The notes beneath the pieces were generated by a model that ran no database searches, was not told where the DNA came from, and saw nothing but the letters and a program-made list of their open reading frames with translations. Below are positions 1-8,808 of a stretch of 64,000 nucleotides of DNA, piece after piece; the first letter of the stretch is position 1, and every line of letters begins with the position of its first letter. Origin of the DNA: Mycobacterium simulans (lineage in GTDB: Bacteria; Actinomycetota; Actinomycetes; Mycobacteriales; Mycobacteriaceae). Where the stretch lies: NCBI RefSeq assembly GCF_900232995.1, contig NZ_OCVX01000003.1, positions 278,624 to 342,623 of the forward strand, written 5' to 3'. Position numbers and translations under genes: made by a program.

Positions 1-303
1 GGCACGACCGCGCAGTTCCAGGTCCGTGACGCGGTTGGTGCCGACAAGGATCTGCGCCTGGCCGTGGAACGTGCGGAAGCGGAGCTGCCCGGGCGTCCGG
101 TTGGCGCGCTGTTGTTCACCTGCAATGGGCGCGGGCGGCGGATGTTCGGGGTCGCCGACCACGACGCGTCGACGATCGAAGACCTGCTTGGCGGGATTCC
201 ACTTGCCGGTTTCTTCGCGGCCGGGGAGATCGGTCCGATCGCTGGCCGCAACGCGTTGCACGGATTTACCGCGTCGATGGCGCTGTTCGTCGAAGACACG
301 TAA
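1..303 (+). CDS. FIST-domain sensory protein, C-terminal part (cut by window edge)
   Basis: The frame is open from the first base and ends at a TAA at 301-303, leaving about 100 C-terminal residues. The text [11 protein letters not shown] followed by [11 protein letters not shown] and a final [11 protein letters not shown] is typical of the C-terminal FIST domain, a predicted small-ligand sensor found in bacterial signalling proteins; M. tuberculosis has two such proteins of about 380 residues. The N-terminal FIST domain and the start lie outside the window. Function beyond ligand sensing is not known for the mycobacterial members. It does not look broken. Confidence 0.75.
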   Translation, partial: GTTAQFQVRDAVGADKDLRLAVERAEAELPGRPVGALLFTCNGRGRRMFGVADHDASTIEDLLGGIPLAGFFAAGEIGPIAGRNALHGFTASMALFVEDT

Positions 304-432
304 ATAAGCAATCGGGACGGTTCCCAGCCCCACGCCGGGCGTCCAGATCCTTGGTCCTCGACCTCGGACGGATCCGCAACAGCTAAGCGGACAAATCCGT
401 AGTGCTATATAGGACGAATCAGCAGCACATAT

Positions 433-1698
433 GTGGACAGATCAGCAATGTATTCTGTCTGGCTGGCCGTCGTCGAACGCGCGATTGGAGCCGTCGCGCT
501 GGCCGCTCTCGCCGACACCCCGGTCGTCGTCGTCAACGGCGAGCGTCAGGTCGGAAAAACCACACTCGTTGCGCGACTTGACTATCCGAGGTCCAGTGAA
601 GTCGTCTCCCTCGACGACGCCGCCAACCGTGATGCTGCTCGTGACGATCCCCGCGCATTCGTATCCCGGCCGGTGGACACGCTGGTTATCGACGAGGTGC
701 AGCTCGAACCCGGACTGTTCCGGGCGATCAAAGCCGAGGTTGACCGGGATCGCCGGCCCGGCCGCTTCCTGTTGACCGGATCGGCGCGACTGCTCTCCGC
801 CCCTGACATGGCCAGCGCGCTGGTCGGCCGGGTCGAGATCATCGAGCTCTGGCCGTTCTCACAAGGCGAGCGTGCCGGTTTCGCGGACCACTTCGTCGAT
901 CTGCTGTTCACCGCCCCACGCGAGCTGATCCACGGCTCGGATATGCGGCGCGCCGACCTGGTCGAACGGATCGCCACCGGTGGCTTTCCCGACATCGTCG
1001 CCCGGTCACCGTCGAGGCGCCGCCCATGGTTTGACAACTATCTCACCACCGCGACGCAATCGGTCATCCGCGAGCTTTCGGCGATCGAGCGGCTTGCCGA
1101 AATCCCCCGACCGCTCCGGCTGTGCGCGGCGCGGACCGGTGCTGAACTCAACGTGAGTGCGCTGGCCAGCGAGCTGTCGATTCCGGTCCGCACCACCGAC
1201 GGCTATCTGGCCTTGCTGGAAGCGGCCTTCCTTATCTACCGGGTGCCGGCCTGGTCGACCAACCTGAGCCGCAAGGTAATTCGCAGGCCCAAGCTGGTCG
1301 TGTCCGACAGTGGCCTGGCTTGTCATTTGCTCGGGGTTACGGGCACGACGCTGGATCGTCGAGGTGGCCCGCTCGGCCCGCTCCTGAAGACGTTCGTAGC
1401 CAACGAGATCCGCAAGCAACTCACCTGGTCAGCCGAGCGGGCGAGTCTCTGGCACTTTCGCGATCGCGGCGGAGCCGAAGTCGATCTCGTACTCGAACAC
1501 CCCGCCGGGCGGGTCTGCGGCATCGAAGTCAAGGCGACCAGCACGCCGCGAGCCGAGGACCTGCGCGGTCTGCGCTATCTCGCCGACAGGCTCGGTGACC
1601 GGTTTCAATTCGGCGTCCTGCTCACCGCCGCGCCCGAGGCCACGCCGTTCGGCCCGAAGCTTGCGGCCTTACCGGTCAGCGCGCTGTGGACCAGCTGA
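433..1698 (+). CDS. AAA-type ATPase with C-terminal DUF4143 domain
   Basis: A 421-residue protein. The Walker A motif GERQVGKT lies at residues 36-43 and a Walker B-like LVIDEVQ near residue 85, followed by a sensor-type segment (FLLTGSARLL). The C-terminal third has the DUF4143 signature, with a nuclease-like E-V-D...IEVKA arrangement near residues 350-375. Members of this family are common orphan ATPases in actinobacteria, often suspected to be toxin-antitoxin or defence-related, but the cellular role is unknown. The GTG at 433 gives the longest frame; the ATG at 448 is an equally good start and no clear Shine-Dalgarno decides. The upstream 130 bases hold no gene. The 3' end overlaps a weaker minus-strand frame. 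Confidence 0.85.
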   Translation: MDRSAMYSVWLAVVERAIGAVALAALADTPVVVVNGERQVGKTTLVARLDYPRSSEVVSLDDAANRDAARDDPRAFVSRPVDTLVIDEVQLEPGLFRAIKAEVDRDRRPGRFLLTGSARLLSAPDMASALVGRVEIIELWPFSQGERAGFADHFVDLLFTAPRELIHGSDMRRADLVERIATGGFPDIVARSPSRRRPWFDNYLTTATQSVIRELSAIERLAEIPRPLRLCAARTGAELNVSALASELSIPVRTTDGYLALLEAAFLIYRVPAWSTNLSRKVIRRPKLVVSDSGLACHLLGVTGTTLDRRGGPLGPLLKTFVANEIRKQLTWSAERASLWHFRDRGGAEVDLVLEHPAGRVCGIEVKATSTPRAEDLRGLRYLADRLGDRFQFGVLLTAAPEATPFGPKLAALPVSALWTS

Positions 1699-2102
1699 AT
1701 TCGCAGACGCGGCGCCGGTGAGGAAACCCGCGGCCACGACGTGCTGGCCTCCGGTGTCGTGGGCGTGCGGCTGCCCGGAACGCACAGTGTTCCGATCGTG
1801 TCGCAGGGCTGCCGGCCGACGAGGACCTGCTCCGCCGAGAAGTCAAAGCTGCCGGCTAGTGTCGCCGCGACGACGACGAGGGAGACGCGAGATCGCGCGG
1901 GCGTCGTCGGGGGTGCGCGTAATTCGTCCGATGGCCAGGGCACCACGCCGATAGGTGAGCCGCACCGCTCACAGAACTTGTAGTCCCACGCGTTCACGTG
2001 GCCCTTGGGACATAGGACTGCCGGCGAAGCCTCCCGCCTACGGTCATCCGCGCCTGGAGTTGCGTTTGCCGGGCTGGGGTCAGCGCCCCGATCGCTTGCC
2101 AT
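1605..2102 (-). CDS. hypothetical protein with N-terminal zinc ribbon
   Basis: The first 60 residues contain CPKGH...FCERCG, a four-cysteine zinc-ribbon pattern (CxxxH-x8-CxxC type) seen at the N-terminus of many mycobacterial proteins, followed by a Pro/Arg linker and one hydrophobic stretch ([12 protein letters not shown]) that could be a membrane segment. The rest is low-complexity and runs 94 bases into the 3' end of the convergent ATPase gene. I believe the N-terminal half is real coding sequence; the C-terminal part may be the product of a frameshift in a formerly longer protein. No function can be given. Confidence 0.4.
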   Translation of the reverse strand: MASDRGADPSPANATPGADDRRREASPAVLCPKGHVNAWDYKFCERCGSPIGVVPWPSDELRAPPTTPARSRVSLVVVAATLAGSFDFSAEQVLVGRQPCDTIGTLCVPGSRTPTTPEASTSWPRVSSPAPRLRIQLVHSALTGKAASFGPNGVASGAAVSRTPN

Positions 2103-2391
2103 CGCAAGTCCCCATGCTGCACCTCCACGCAGAGGCTACGCTCGATGTCGGACAAGCGTAGTCGAGTTGGACGGATCGCGATCGGCTTTGCCCAGCTTGC
2201 CGACGAACGACCCGACGGACGGGGCATGCAGCCGGTGTAGCACCGTCCCACACGTCGAGCAGACGCTCGACCCGTCGTCGGTCCCCAGGACGCAGGCGGA
2301 CGTGTGTGGCGGATGTGATTGCAGCCCAGGACGCCGTCGATAACGCGACCAAACAGCCACCCACCAAGCAGCAAGTCGCCGACGAATGCCG
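2103..2391. other. intergenic stretch with no supportable gene
   Basis: Several overlapping short frames exist on both strands, none with recognisable family features. One minus-strand frame has a CSTCGTVLH text that resembles a zinc-binding knuckle and could be debris of a second zinc-ribbon gene, but frame changes would be needed. I call nothing here. Confidence 0.4.
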
Positions 2392-3345
2392 CTATGCGCG
2401 CACCGCAGACACGAACAGGGTGCGCGGCGACGTGTCCTCAACTCCCTCGGGAACGCCGCGGCCATACCCCGCCATGAGCTCGTGGGACGGCGTCACCGTC
2501 ACATTCCAGCCGTGTTGACGCAACCAGTCGCCCACGTCATGGCGCTCCTCGAAGTACCACAACTCGTCGGTGCGGGGTATCTCACGCTGCGGGTCCGCTT
2601 TGGCCATCGCCGTGCGAATCCGATCCATTCGTTCGCGCCGCTGCGCGCGCACATCGGCGTTGAGGAAGTCCGGTCCGGGCGCCTCGACGGCGATCCGGCT
2701 GCCGGCAGCACTGAGGCTTTGAACCCGGTCGAACAGCAATTCCTGAGCGCTCGCAGGGAGGTAGGGCAGCAGACCCTCGACGGACCAGGCGCTCGGGGCC
2801 GAGGGATCGAAACCGGCCCGCTGCAACGCCGCGGGCCAGTCCTGGCGCAGATCCACCGGCACACTGACCCGGTTGCACGTGGGCTCGGCCCCGTGTTCGG
2901 CCCCATATTCCTGCAAAGTCGAGACCTTGAACTCCAGCACCCTGGGCTGGTCGAGTTCATAGACCGTGGTGCCGCCGGGCCAGGGCAACCGCCACGCCCG
3001 CGCGTCCAAGCCGGCCGCCAGGATCACCGCCTGACTCGCCCCTTCCCGGGCGGCATCCAGAAAGAAACCGTCGAAGAACGCCGTCCGCGACGCCATGTAG
3101 CCGACCATCGACTGCATCTGCATCGGCAGTTCGGGCTCGGCTTCGAGAACCTCGTCGGGCAGCTGGGGAGCGGCAAACCAGCTCCAAATTCCGTCGCCCG
3201 CGGCGTCGAGGAAAACCCGTGCGAACGGGTCACTGATCAGCGGATTCTCACTCTCGGTTTCCGTGGCGCGAGCCGCTGCCACGCCCAGGGCCGTGGCCCC
3301 CACACTCTCGGTGATCTCCCAGCTGTCGTTATCGGTTCGCGCCAT
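2392..3345 (-). CDS. class I SAM-dependent methyltransferase, TIGR00027/LCM type
   Basis: A 317-residue member of the large mycobacterial family of putative S-adenosylmethionine methyltransferases related to leucine carboxyl methyltransferase. Family marks are the N-terminal [20 protein letters not shown], the [17 protein letters not shown] box, the SAM-binding [17 protein letters not shown] segment (residues about 110-126), the acidic [12 protein letters not shown] that follows it, and VEGLLPYLP. Substrates of this family are unknown. The ATG at 3345 follows naturally from the conserved N-terminus. It is divergent from the flippase-like gene, with 64 bases between starts that must hold both promoters. 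A long plus-strand frame across it is antisense shadow. Confidence 0.9.
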   Translation of the reverse strand: MARTDNDSWEITESVGATALGVAAARATETESENPLISDPFARVFLDAAGDGIWSWFAAPQLPDEVLEAEPELPMQMQSMVGYMASRTAFFDGFFLDAAREGASQAVILAAGLDARAWRLPWPGGTTVYELDQPRVLEFKVSTLQEYGAEHGAEPTCNRVSVPVDLRQDWPAALQRAGFDPSAPSAWSVEGLLPYLPASAQELLFDRVQSLSAAGSRIAVEAPGPDFLNADVRAQRRERMDRIRTAMAKADPQREIPRTDELWYFEERHDVGDWLRQHGWNVTVTPSHELMAGYGRGVPEGVEDTSPRTLFVSAVRA

Positions 3346-3409
3346 AGTGGCGACCCTACGTGAGTTAGATGTGCGGAATCCGCCGCAAGTCGCGGGTTAA
3401 GTTTGCGAC

Positions 3410-5785
3410 ATGCGAGTTGACGGGCGCGACATCGCCGTGTCCGGCAGCTTGCTGCAACCACTGACCCGGCGGACCAACGACATCATCCGGCTCGTGCTGG
3501 CGGCGATTTTCCTCGTAGTGGTGATCACGAGTTCGCTGATCACCCGGCCGCGGTGGGTGGCGCTGGAGAAATCCATCTCGGAGATCGTCGGTGTCCTCAC
3601 CCCCAAGCAATCCGATCTGGTCTATCTGGCATATGGCATCGCCATCCTGGCGTTGCCGTTCGTGATATTGATCGGCTTGATCATTTCCCGGCAGTGGAAG
3701 CTGTTGGGCGCCTATGCGGCCGCCGGGCTCATGGCCGTTCTGCCCTTGTCGATCAGCAGCAATCGCATCGCAGCGCCCCGATGGCATTTCGACCTCTCGG
3801 ACAAGCTCACCACCCTGCCGGCCCAGTTCCTCGACGACCCGCGGTGGATCGCGATGCTCGCGGCGGTGCTCACGGTGTCGGGTCCCTGGCTGCCCGCGCG
3901 TTGGCGACGTTGGTGGTGGGCGCTGCTGCTGGCCTTCGTCCCGATCCACCTCGTCGTCAGCGCCATCGTGCCGGCCCGTTCGTTGGTGGGGCTGGCCGTG
4001 GGGTGGTTTGTTGGCGCTTTCGTGGTCCTGGTCGTCGGCACACCCGCTCTTGAAGTGCCGCTCGATGGTGCGGTTCGCGCGCTGACCAAACGCGGATTCG
4101 TTGCGTCAATGCTCACCGTGGTCCGGCCCGGCGGGCCCGGGCCGCTCGTATTGTCTGCTATGTCAACGGATCCCGAGTCCAGGGCGGCCGTCGAATTGTA
4201 CGGGCCGCATCAACGCAGCGGCGGCGCACTGCGACAGCTCTGGTGGAAGCTGCGGTTGCGCGGCTCCGAGACAGCACCCCTGCAGGCGTCGATGCGCCGC
4301 GCCGTCGAGCATCGCGCACTGATGGCCATCGCCATCGGTGAGGTGGGCGTCGCCAACACGTCGTCAATCGCCGTCGCCACGCTCGAGCGGGGCTGGACGT
4401 TGTACGCGCACAAGCCCGTTCGGGGCATTCCGCTCGACGAATGCGCAATCCAGACGCCGGTTGCCCGCGTGTGGGAATCGCTGCGAACCCTCAACGACCA
4501 TCAGATCTCGCACGGGGACCTGCGCTGCCATGAGATCACCGTCGACGACGGGACCGTACTCTTCGGCGGCTTCGGTAGCGCCGAATACGGCGCTACCGAA
4601 GCCCAACTCCAATCCGACATCGCCCAACTGCTGGTGACCACGTCAGCGCTGTATGACGCGGAGTCCGCGGTGGGCGCGGCGATCGACGCGTTTGGCAAAG
4701 ACGCCATCCTGATCGCCTCTCGTCGGCTCACCAAATCGGCTGTGCCAAAACGGATCCGCGCATCGGTGGCCAACGCGTCGGACACTATCGCCCGCGCCCG
4801 CACGGAGGTGATGCGCCAAACCGGTGCAGATCAGATCGAGACCGAAACGATCACCCGGTTCAGCCGAAGTCAGGTCATCCAACTGGTGCTCATCGGCGCG
4901 CTGGTCTATGTCGCATATCCCTTCATCAGCACAGTGCCGACGTTCTTCTCCGAGCTGCGGACCGCCAACTGGTGGTGGGCGCTGCTGGGCCTGGCGGTAT
5001 CGGCGCTGACGTATTTCGGTGCGGCAGGGGCGTTGTGGGCCTGCGCCGACGGGCTGGTGAGCTTTTGGAAGTTATCACTCATGCAGGTGGCCAACACTTT
5101 TGCCGCGACGACCACCCCGGCCGGTGTCGGCGGGCTCGCTCTGAGCACTCGGTTCCTGCAGAAGGCGGGTCTGAGTGCGCTGCGGGCCACCGCGGCGGTG
5201 GCGCTGCTGGAAGCCGTGCAAGTAATCGTCCACATTGTGCTGCTGATCTTGTTCAGCGCTGTTGCGGGGACGTCGACCGACCTTTCCCATTTCGTCCCGA
5301 ATGCCACCGTGCTGTATCTGATCGCCGGGGTGGCGCTGGGTATTGTCGGCACCTTTGTCATGGTGCCCAACCTGCGGCGCTGGCTGGCGACCGCGGTGCG
5401 CCCCAGGCTCAGGGAGGTGTGGAGCGACCTCATCGAGCTTGCCCGCGAACCGAAACGATTGGCGCTGATCCTGCTCGGTTGCGCCGGAACGACTCTCGGT
5501 GCCGCGTTGGCATTGTGGGCTAGTGTCGAGGCTTTTGGCGGCGGCACGACGTTTGTCACGGTCACCGTGGTGACGATGGTGGGCGGAACCTTGGCCTCCG
5601 CGGCTCCGACACCCGGCGGCGTCGGCGCTGTCGAGGCGGCGCTGATCGGTGGGCTCGCCGCCTTCGGTGTGCCTGCGGCCGTCGGCGTGCCCTCGGTGCT
5701 GCTTTACCGGGTGCTCACGTGCTGGCTTCCGGTATTCCTCGGCTGGCTGGTGATGCGCTGGTTCACCGCAAACGAGATGATCTAA
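3410..5785 (+). CDS. flippase-like membrane protein (UPF0104/LPG-synthase TM type) with central kinase-like domain
   Basis: A 791-residue protein in three parts. Residues 1-230 hold about six membrane helices. Residues about 290-490 are soluble and kinase-like: ISHGDLRCHEI near residue 368 matches the HGD catalytic loop of aminoglycoside/RIO-type kinases, and FGGFGSAEYG stands where a D-F/L-G metal-binding motif is expected, but the Asp is replaced by Gly. Residues about 490-791 have seven or so helices and the AATTTPAGVGGLALSTRFLQ and ASAAPTPGGVGAVEAALIGG motifs typical of the lysylphosphatidylglycerol synthase membrane domain/UPF0104 family, which moves or flips lipids. The kinase part is probably a pseudokinase. 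Substrate unknown. Start: ATG at 3410. Confidence 0.85.
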   Translation: MRVDGRDIAVSGSLLQPLTRRTNDIIRLVLAAIFLVVVITSSLITRPRWVALEKSISEIVGVLTPKQSDLVYLAYGIAILALPFVILIGLIISRQWKLLGAYAAAGLMAVLPLSISSNRIAAPRWHFDLSDKLTTLPAQFLDDPRWIAMLAAVLTVSGPWLPARWRRWWWALLLAFVPIHLVVSAIVPARSLVGLAVGWFVGAFVVLVVGTPALEVPLDGAVRALTKRGFVASMLTVVRPGGPGPLVLSAMSTDPESRAAVELYGPHQRSGGALRQLWWKLRLRGSETAPLQASMRRAVEHRALMAIAIGEVGVANTSSIAVATLERGWTLYAHKPVRGIPLDECAIQTPVARVWESLRTLNDHQISHGDLRCHEITVDDGTVLFGGFGSAEYGATEAQLQSDIAQLLVTTSALYDAESAVGAAIDAFGKDAILIASRRLTKSAVPKRIRASVANASDTIARARTEVMRQTGADQIETETITRFSRSQVIQLVLIGALVYVAYPFISTVPTFFSELRTANWWWALLGLAVSALTYFGAAGALWACADGLVSFWKLSLMQVANTFAATTTPAGVGGLALSTRFLQKAGLSALRATAAVALLEAVQVIVHIVLLILFSAVAGTSTDLSHFVPNATVLYLIAGVALGIVGTFVMVPNLRRWLATAVRPRLREVWSDLIELAREPKRLALILLGCAGTTLGAALALWASVEAFGGGTTFVTVTVVTMVGGTLASAAPTPGGVGAVEAALIGGLAAFGVPAAVGVPSVLLYRVLTCWLPVFLGWLVMRWFTANEMI

Positions 5786-5872
5786 CTGCGTCCGAGCTGT
5801 GTCATTTCGGCTAGTCTCAGTCCGACGTCGCCGGCGCTGGTACCGGGGCCATTAGTTTCGGGAGTGCAACAG

Positions 5873-6556
5873 ATGAAGGACCTCACTGCGGTTGTCGCGA
5901 CTGTGGCGCTGAGCTTGACGCTGGTTGGTTGCGGCTCTGACAACAAGAGCGAGACCAAGACAACAACGTCCACAACCACGTCGACCTCGACATCGACAAC
6001 CGCACCGCCGACAACCAGCGGCACGGCGGGCCCGCAGGCCAACTACACCATCGCCGACTACATCAGGGACAACCACATTCAGGAGACCCCGGTCCATCAC
6101 GGCGATCCCGGCTCCCCGACCATCAACCTGCCGGTGCCCAACGGGTGGAAGTTACTCCCCGAAAGCTCCAACGCGCCCTACGGCGGCATCGTCTTCACAC
6201 AGCCTGGCGATCCCAACGATCCACCGACGATCGTGGCGCTAGTCTCCAAGCTGACCGGTGACGTCGACCCGGCAAAGATCATCCAATTCGCTCCGGGTGA
6301 ACTGAAGAACCTGCCCGGATACGAGGGCTCCGGCGACGGAAGCGCGTCCACGCTCGGCGGGTTTCAGGCATGGCAGCTTGGTGGTTCCTACACCAAGAAC
6401 GGCAAGAAGCGGACCGTCGCACAGAAGACGGTGGTGATCACCGGCCCCAACGGCGTGTACGTGCTGCAGCTCGACGCCGACGCCCTCGACGCCGAGACGG
6501 GCGAATTGATGGATGCCACCAACGTCATCGACGAGCAGACGACCATCACGCCCTGA
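5873..6556 (+). CDS. lipoprotein of the LpqN/LpqT type
   Basis: A 227-residue exported lipoprotein. A short charged start is followed by a hydrophobic segment and the lipobox LVGC, giving lipidation at Cys-20; a Thr/Ser-rich linker (residues 30-50) tethers the folded domain. The domain with ADYIRDNHIQETPVHHGDPG, INLPVPNGWK and GELKNLPGYEG resembles the mycobacterial LpqN/LpqT family (about 226-228 residues), for which an envelope role is suspected. I chose ATG 5873 because GGAG at 5861-5864 is correctly spaced from it; a GTG at 5864 would add three residues and overlaps that site. The downstream ThDP enzyme starts 17 bases after the stop, suggesting one transcript. Confidence 0.85.
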   Translation: MKDLTAVVATVALSLTLVGCGSDNKSETKTTTSTTTSTSTSTTAPPTTSGTAGPQANYTIADYIRDNHIQETPVHHGDPGSPTINLPVPNGWKLLPESSNAPYGGIVFTQPGDPNDPPTIVALVSKLTGDVDPAKIIQFAPGELKNLPGYEGSGDGSASTLGGFQAWQLGGSYTKNGKKRTVAQKTVVITGPNGVYVLQLDADALDAETGELMDATNVIDEQTTITP

Positions 6557-6573
6557 CGCAAAACCGCGATCCC

Positions 6574-8265
6574 ATGCCGAACGGATCCGAGGTCCTTCTA
6601 GGGCAGTTGGAAGCCCAAGGTGTGGACTGCGTGTTCGCCTCTCCGATCGCGGTCATGGCGCCAATCTGGGAAGTGCTGGCCCGCAGGGCCGACGACCGGA
6701 AACCCCGTTACTTCCGGTGCCGCCATGAACTTCTGGCGGTCAGTCTGGCCTCCGGCTACTACAAGGCCACCGGCCGAAGCCAGATCGTGTTTTTGCCGTC
6801 GTCACTGGGGGTCCAAAACGGTTCCATGGGCCTGCACACCGCGCTGCAGGAACGGACCCCGATGACCGTGCTGGCACCGGACACACTTAGCTACGGCGAG
6901 GATCCCAGTGCCGACCCCGGTCCCGAGTGGCCCTCCCTGCTTGTCGATCTGGTCGGTCCAGCGCGCAACGCCGAAGCCGTTGTCAAATGGGCGAAACGGG
7001 CACGAACCGCTTCCGAACTTGTGCACGAACTGCGTCGCGCCTGCCTCATCGCCGAGTCGGTGCCGCGCGGTCCGACGCTGCTGGAGATCCCATTCGACCT
7101 CTTGGTTGGCACGGGTCACGACGAGATTCCGGACTGGGTCACGCCGGCCCCGGTTGTGGCCAGCGAAGAACAGATCGATCAAGCCGCTCAGATTCTGGCC
7201 GACGCACAGTGCCCACTCGTCATCACCGAACACGGCGGTCGCACCGACGAGTCACGCGACGCCCTGGTGAGGATCGCCGAAGCACTGTCAGCACCGGTCT
7301 TTGAGTTCATGAGTCCCGCCTATCACAACTTCCCGCGCAGTCATCCGCTCTACGGCGCGGGACCGGTCGAGGCGGTGCTGGGTGAGGCCAGTGAGGTCGA
7401 CGCCATTCTGCTGGCCGGCTGCAACGCGCCGTGGCATCCGCCGCATCCGGCGCTGCGCCCGGGGTGCGCCGTCATCCACGCCGAGGAGGACCCGCTGCGC
7501 CCGCGGGCCGCGTACTGGGGCTACCCAACCACCCACACCATCCCCGGAGACCTCGCCCGCAACCTCCGCGCGCTGGCCGCCAACCTGGGCATGCGGTCGA
7601 CCCCCCGGCCCGATGCCGTGCAACGCTGGTCGCGCCACTCCCAGGCGGTTCGCGCCAAGGACCTCGACGACTCCCGTCAATCACGCTCGCAGCCAACGGG
7701 TTTCGTACCGGCGGCCGAGCTTTTCCGGCAATTGCACGACGCCTTGCCCGATGATGCGATCTGCGTCGACGAGATCATCGCCCAGGTGCCGCACATGATT
7801 CAGTTTTTATTCGAGCACAAGCCCATTCGGCAGTACCGCGGCTGGGCCGGGGCGCTGGGGACCAGCCTGGGTACCGCACTGGGAATCAAACTCGCACAGC
7901 CCCAACAGCTCGTCGTGTCGGTGTTGGGCGACGGGGCCTGGCATTACAACCCAGTCCCGGCGGCACTGGGATTCAGCCAGGAGTACTCAGTCCCGCTGCT
8001 GATCGTGCTCTGCAACAACCGAGGTCTGGCGTCGCAGACGTGGAACGTCCTGCGCTACTTCCCCGACAGCGAAGCCGTTCGCGACCGCAACTTCGTGGGC
8101 GACGTCATCAGCCCCACACCCGACTATGTCAAGGTCGCGCAAGCCTACGGCGGGGACGGCGAGCGTGTGGACGCAGCTGCCATGCTGCGACCGGCCCTGC
8201 AGCGCGCACTTGACGTCGTGGCCGTTGGCCAGACCTTTCTGCTCGACGTCTTGGTCAACCCGTAG
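6574..8265 (+). CDS. thiamine diphosphate-dependent enzyme (acetolactate synthase/benzoylformate decarboxylase superfamily)
   Basis: A 563-residue protein with the three-domain layout of ThDP decarboxylases/synthases. The N-terminal PYR domain has the catalytic Glu in CRHELLAVSLASGYYKATG (about residue 52). The middle domain (about 190-330) has the TEHGG segment. The C-terminal PP domain carries the cofactor motif GDGAWHYNP...LCNNRG (about residues 450-485). It is closer to benzoylformate-decarboxylase-like proteins than to anabolic IlvB, but the substrate cannot be read from sequence. The upstream lipoprotein is only 17 bases away. Start ATG 6574 chosen because upstream in-frame sequence overlaps the lipoprotein gene. 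Confidence 0.85.
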   Translation: MPNGSEVLLGQLEAQGVDCVFASPIAVMAPIWEVLARRADDRKPRYFRCRHELLAVSLASGYYKATGRSQIVFLPSSLGVQNGSMGLHTALQERTPMTVLAPDTLSYGEDPSADPGPEWPSLLVDLVGPARNAEAVVKWAKRARTASELVHELRRACLIAESVPRGPTLLEIPFDLLVGTGHDEIPDWVTPAPVVASEEQIDQAAQILADAQCPLVITEHGGRTDESRDALVRIAEALSAPVFEFMSPAYHNFPRSHPLYGAGPVEAVLGEASEVDAILLAGCNAPWHPPHPALRPGCAVIHAEEDPLRPRAAYWGYPTTHTIPGDLARNLRALAANLGMRSTPRPDAVQRWSRHSQAVRAKDLDDSRQSRSQPTGFVPAAELFRQLHDALPDDAICVDEIIAQVPHMIQFLFEHKPIRQYRGWAGALGTSLGTALGIKLAQPQQLVVSVLGDGAWHYNPVPAALGFSQEYSVPLLIVLCNNRGLASQTWNVLRYFPDSEAVRDRNFVGDVISPTPDYVKVAQAYGGDGERVDAAAMLRPALQRALDVVAVGQTFLLDVLVNP

Positions 8266-8297
8266 CTGGCGGACCGATTTGGTCATACGGTGTTGGC

Positions 8298-8783
8298 ATG
8301 ACAGAACAGTCGTATGCGGTCGACATCGGACATCCACCTTCGGCGCTACTTCGCCTCATCAACCCGGGGCTAGTCCTCCTGTTGGGTACTCCACTCGCGG
8401 GCCCCTTGCGTAAGCAGCTGATGGTGTTGAAATTCACCGGGCGAAAATCGGGGCGGCAGTACTCAATTCCGTTGAGCGCCCACGTGATCGACGGCGATCT
8501 CTATACGCTGACCAGCGCGGCATGGAAGGCGAACTTCCGCGACGGTGGGGACGCCCAGGTCAACTACGACGGTAAGACGACCGCGATGCGCGGCGAACTC
8601 GTCCGGGACTCCGCGATCGTTCCCGATCTTTACCAGCGCTGCGCCCAGTCCTATGGCGTCAAGCGCGCACAACGCATGATGGGATTGAAATTCCGCGACG
8701 ACCGCATACCGACGCGGGAGGAGTTCGCCGAGGCGATTGACCGGTTGAAACTGGTAGCCATCCGGTTGACTGCGGCAACATAA
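8298..8783 (+). CDS. DUF385-type deazaflavin-dependent nitroreductase family protein
   Basis: A 161-residue protein with the pattern KFTGRKSGRQYSIPLSAHVIDGDLY, characteristic of the split-beta-barrel Ddn/DUF385 family, many of whose members bind coenzyme F420 and reduce quinones or nitro compounds. The WKANFRDGG segment after the second strand also fits. F420 use is inferred from family membership, not shown. It follows the ThDP enzyme by 32 bases in the same direction. Start ATG 8298 gives the usual family length. Confidence 0.8.
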   Translation: MTEQSYAVDIGHPPSALLRLINPGLVLLLGTPLAGPLRKQLMVLKFTGRKSGRQYSIPLSAHVIDGDLYTLTSAAWKANFRDGGDAQVNYDGKTTAMRGELVRDSAIVPDLYQRCAQSYGVKRAQRMMGLKFRDDRIPTREEFAEAIDRLKLVAIRLTAAT

Positions 8784-8808
8784 CTCCTACGCCGACATCG
8801 CGAATCAA

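Noticed and set aside
2386..3363. 325-residue plus-strand frame
   Set aside because: Antisense to the methyltransferase, with no family features and extreme Arg/His/Pro content.
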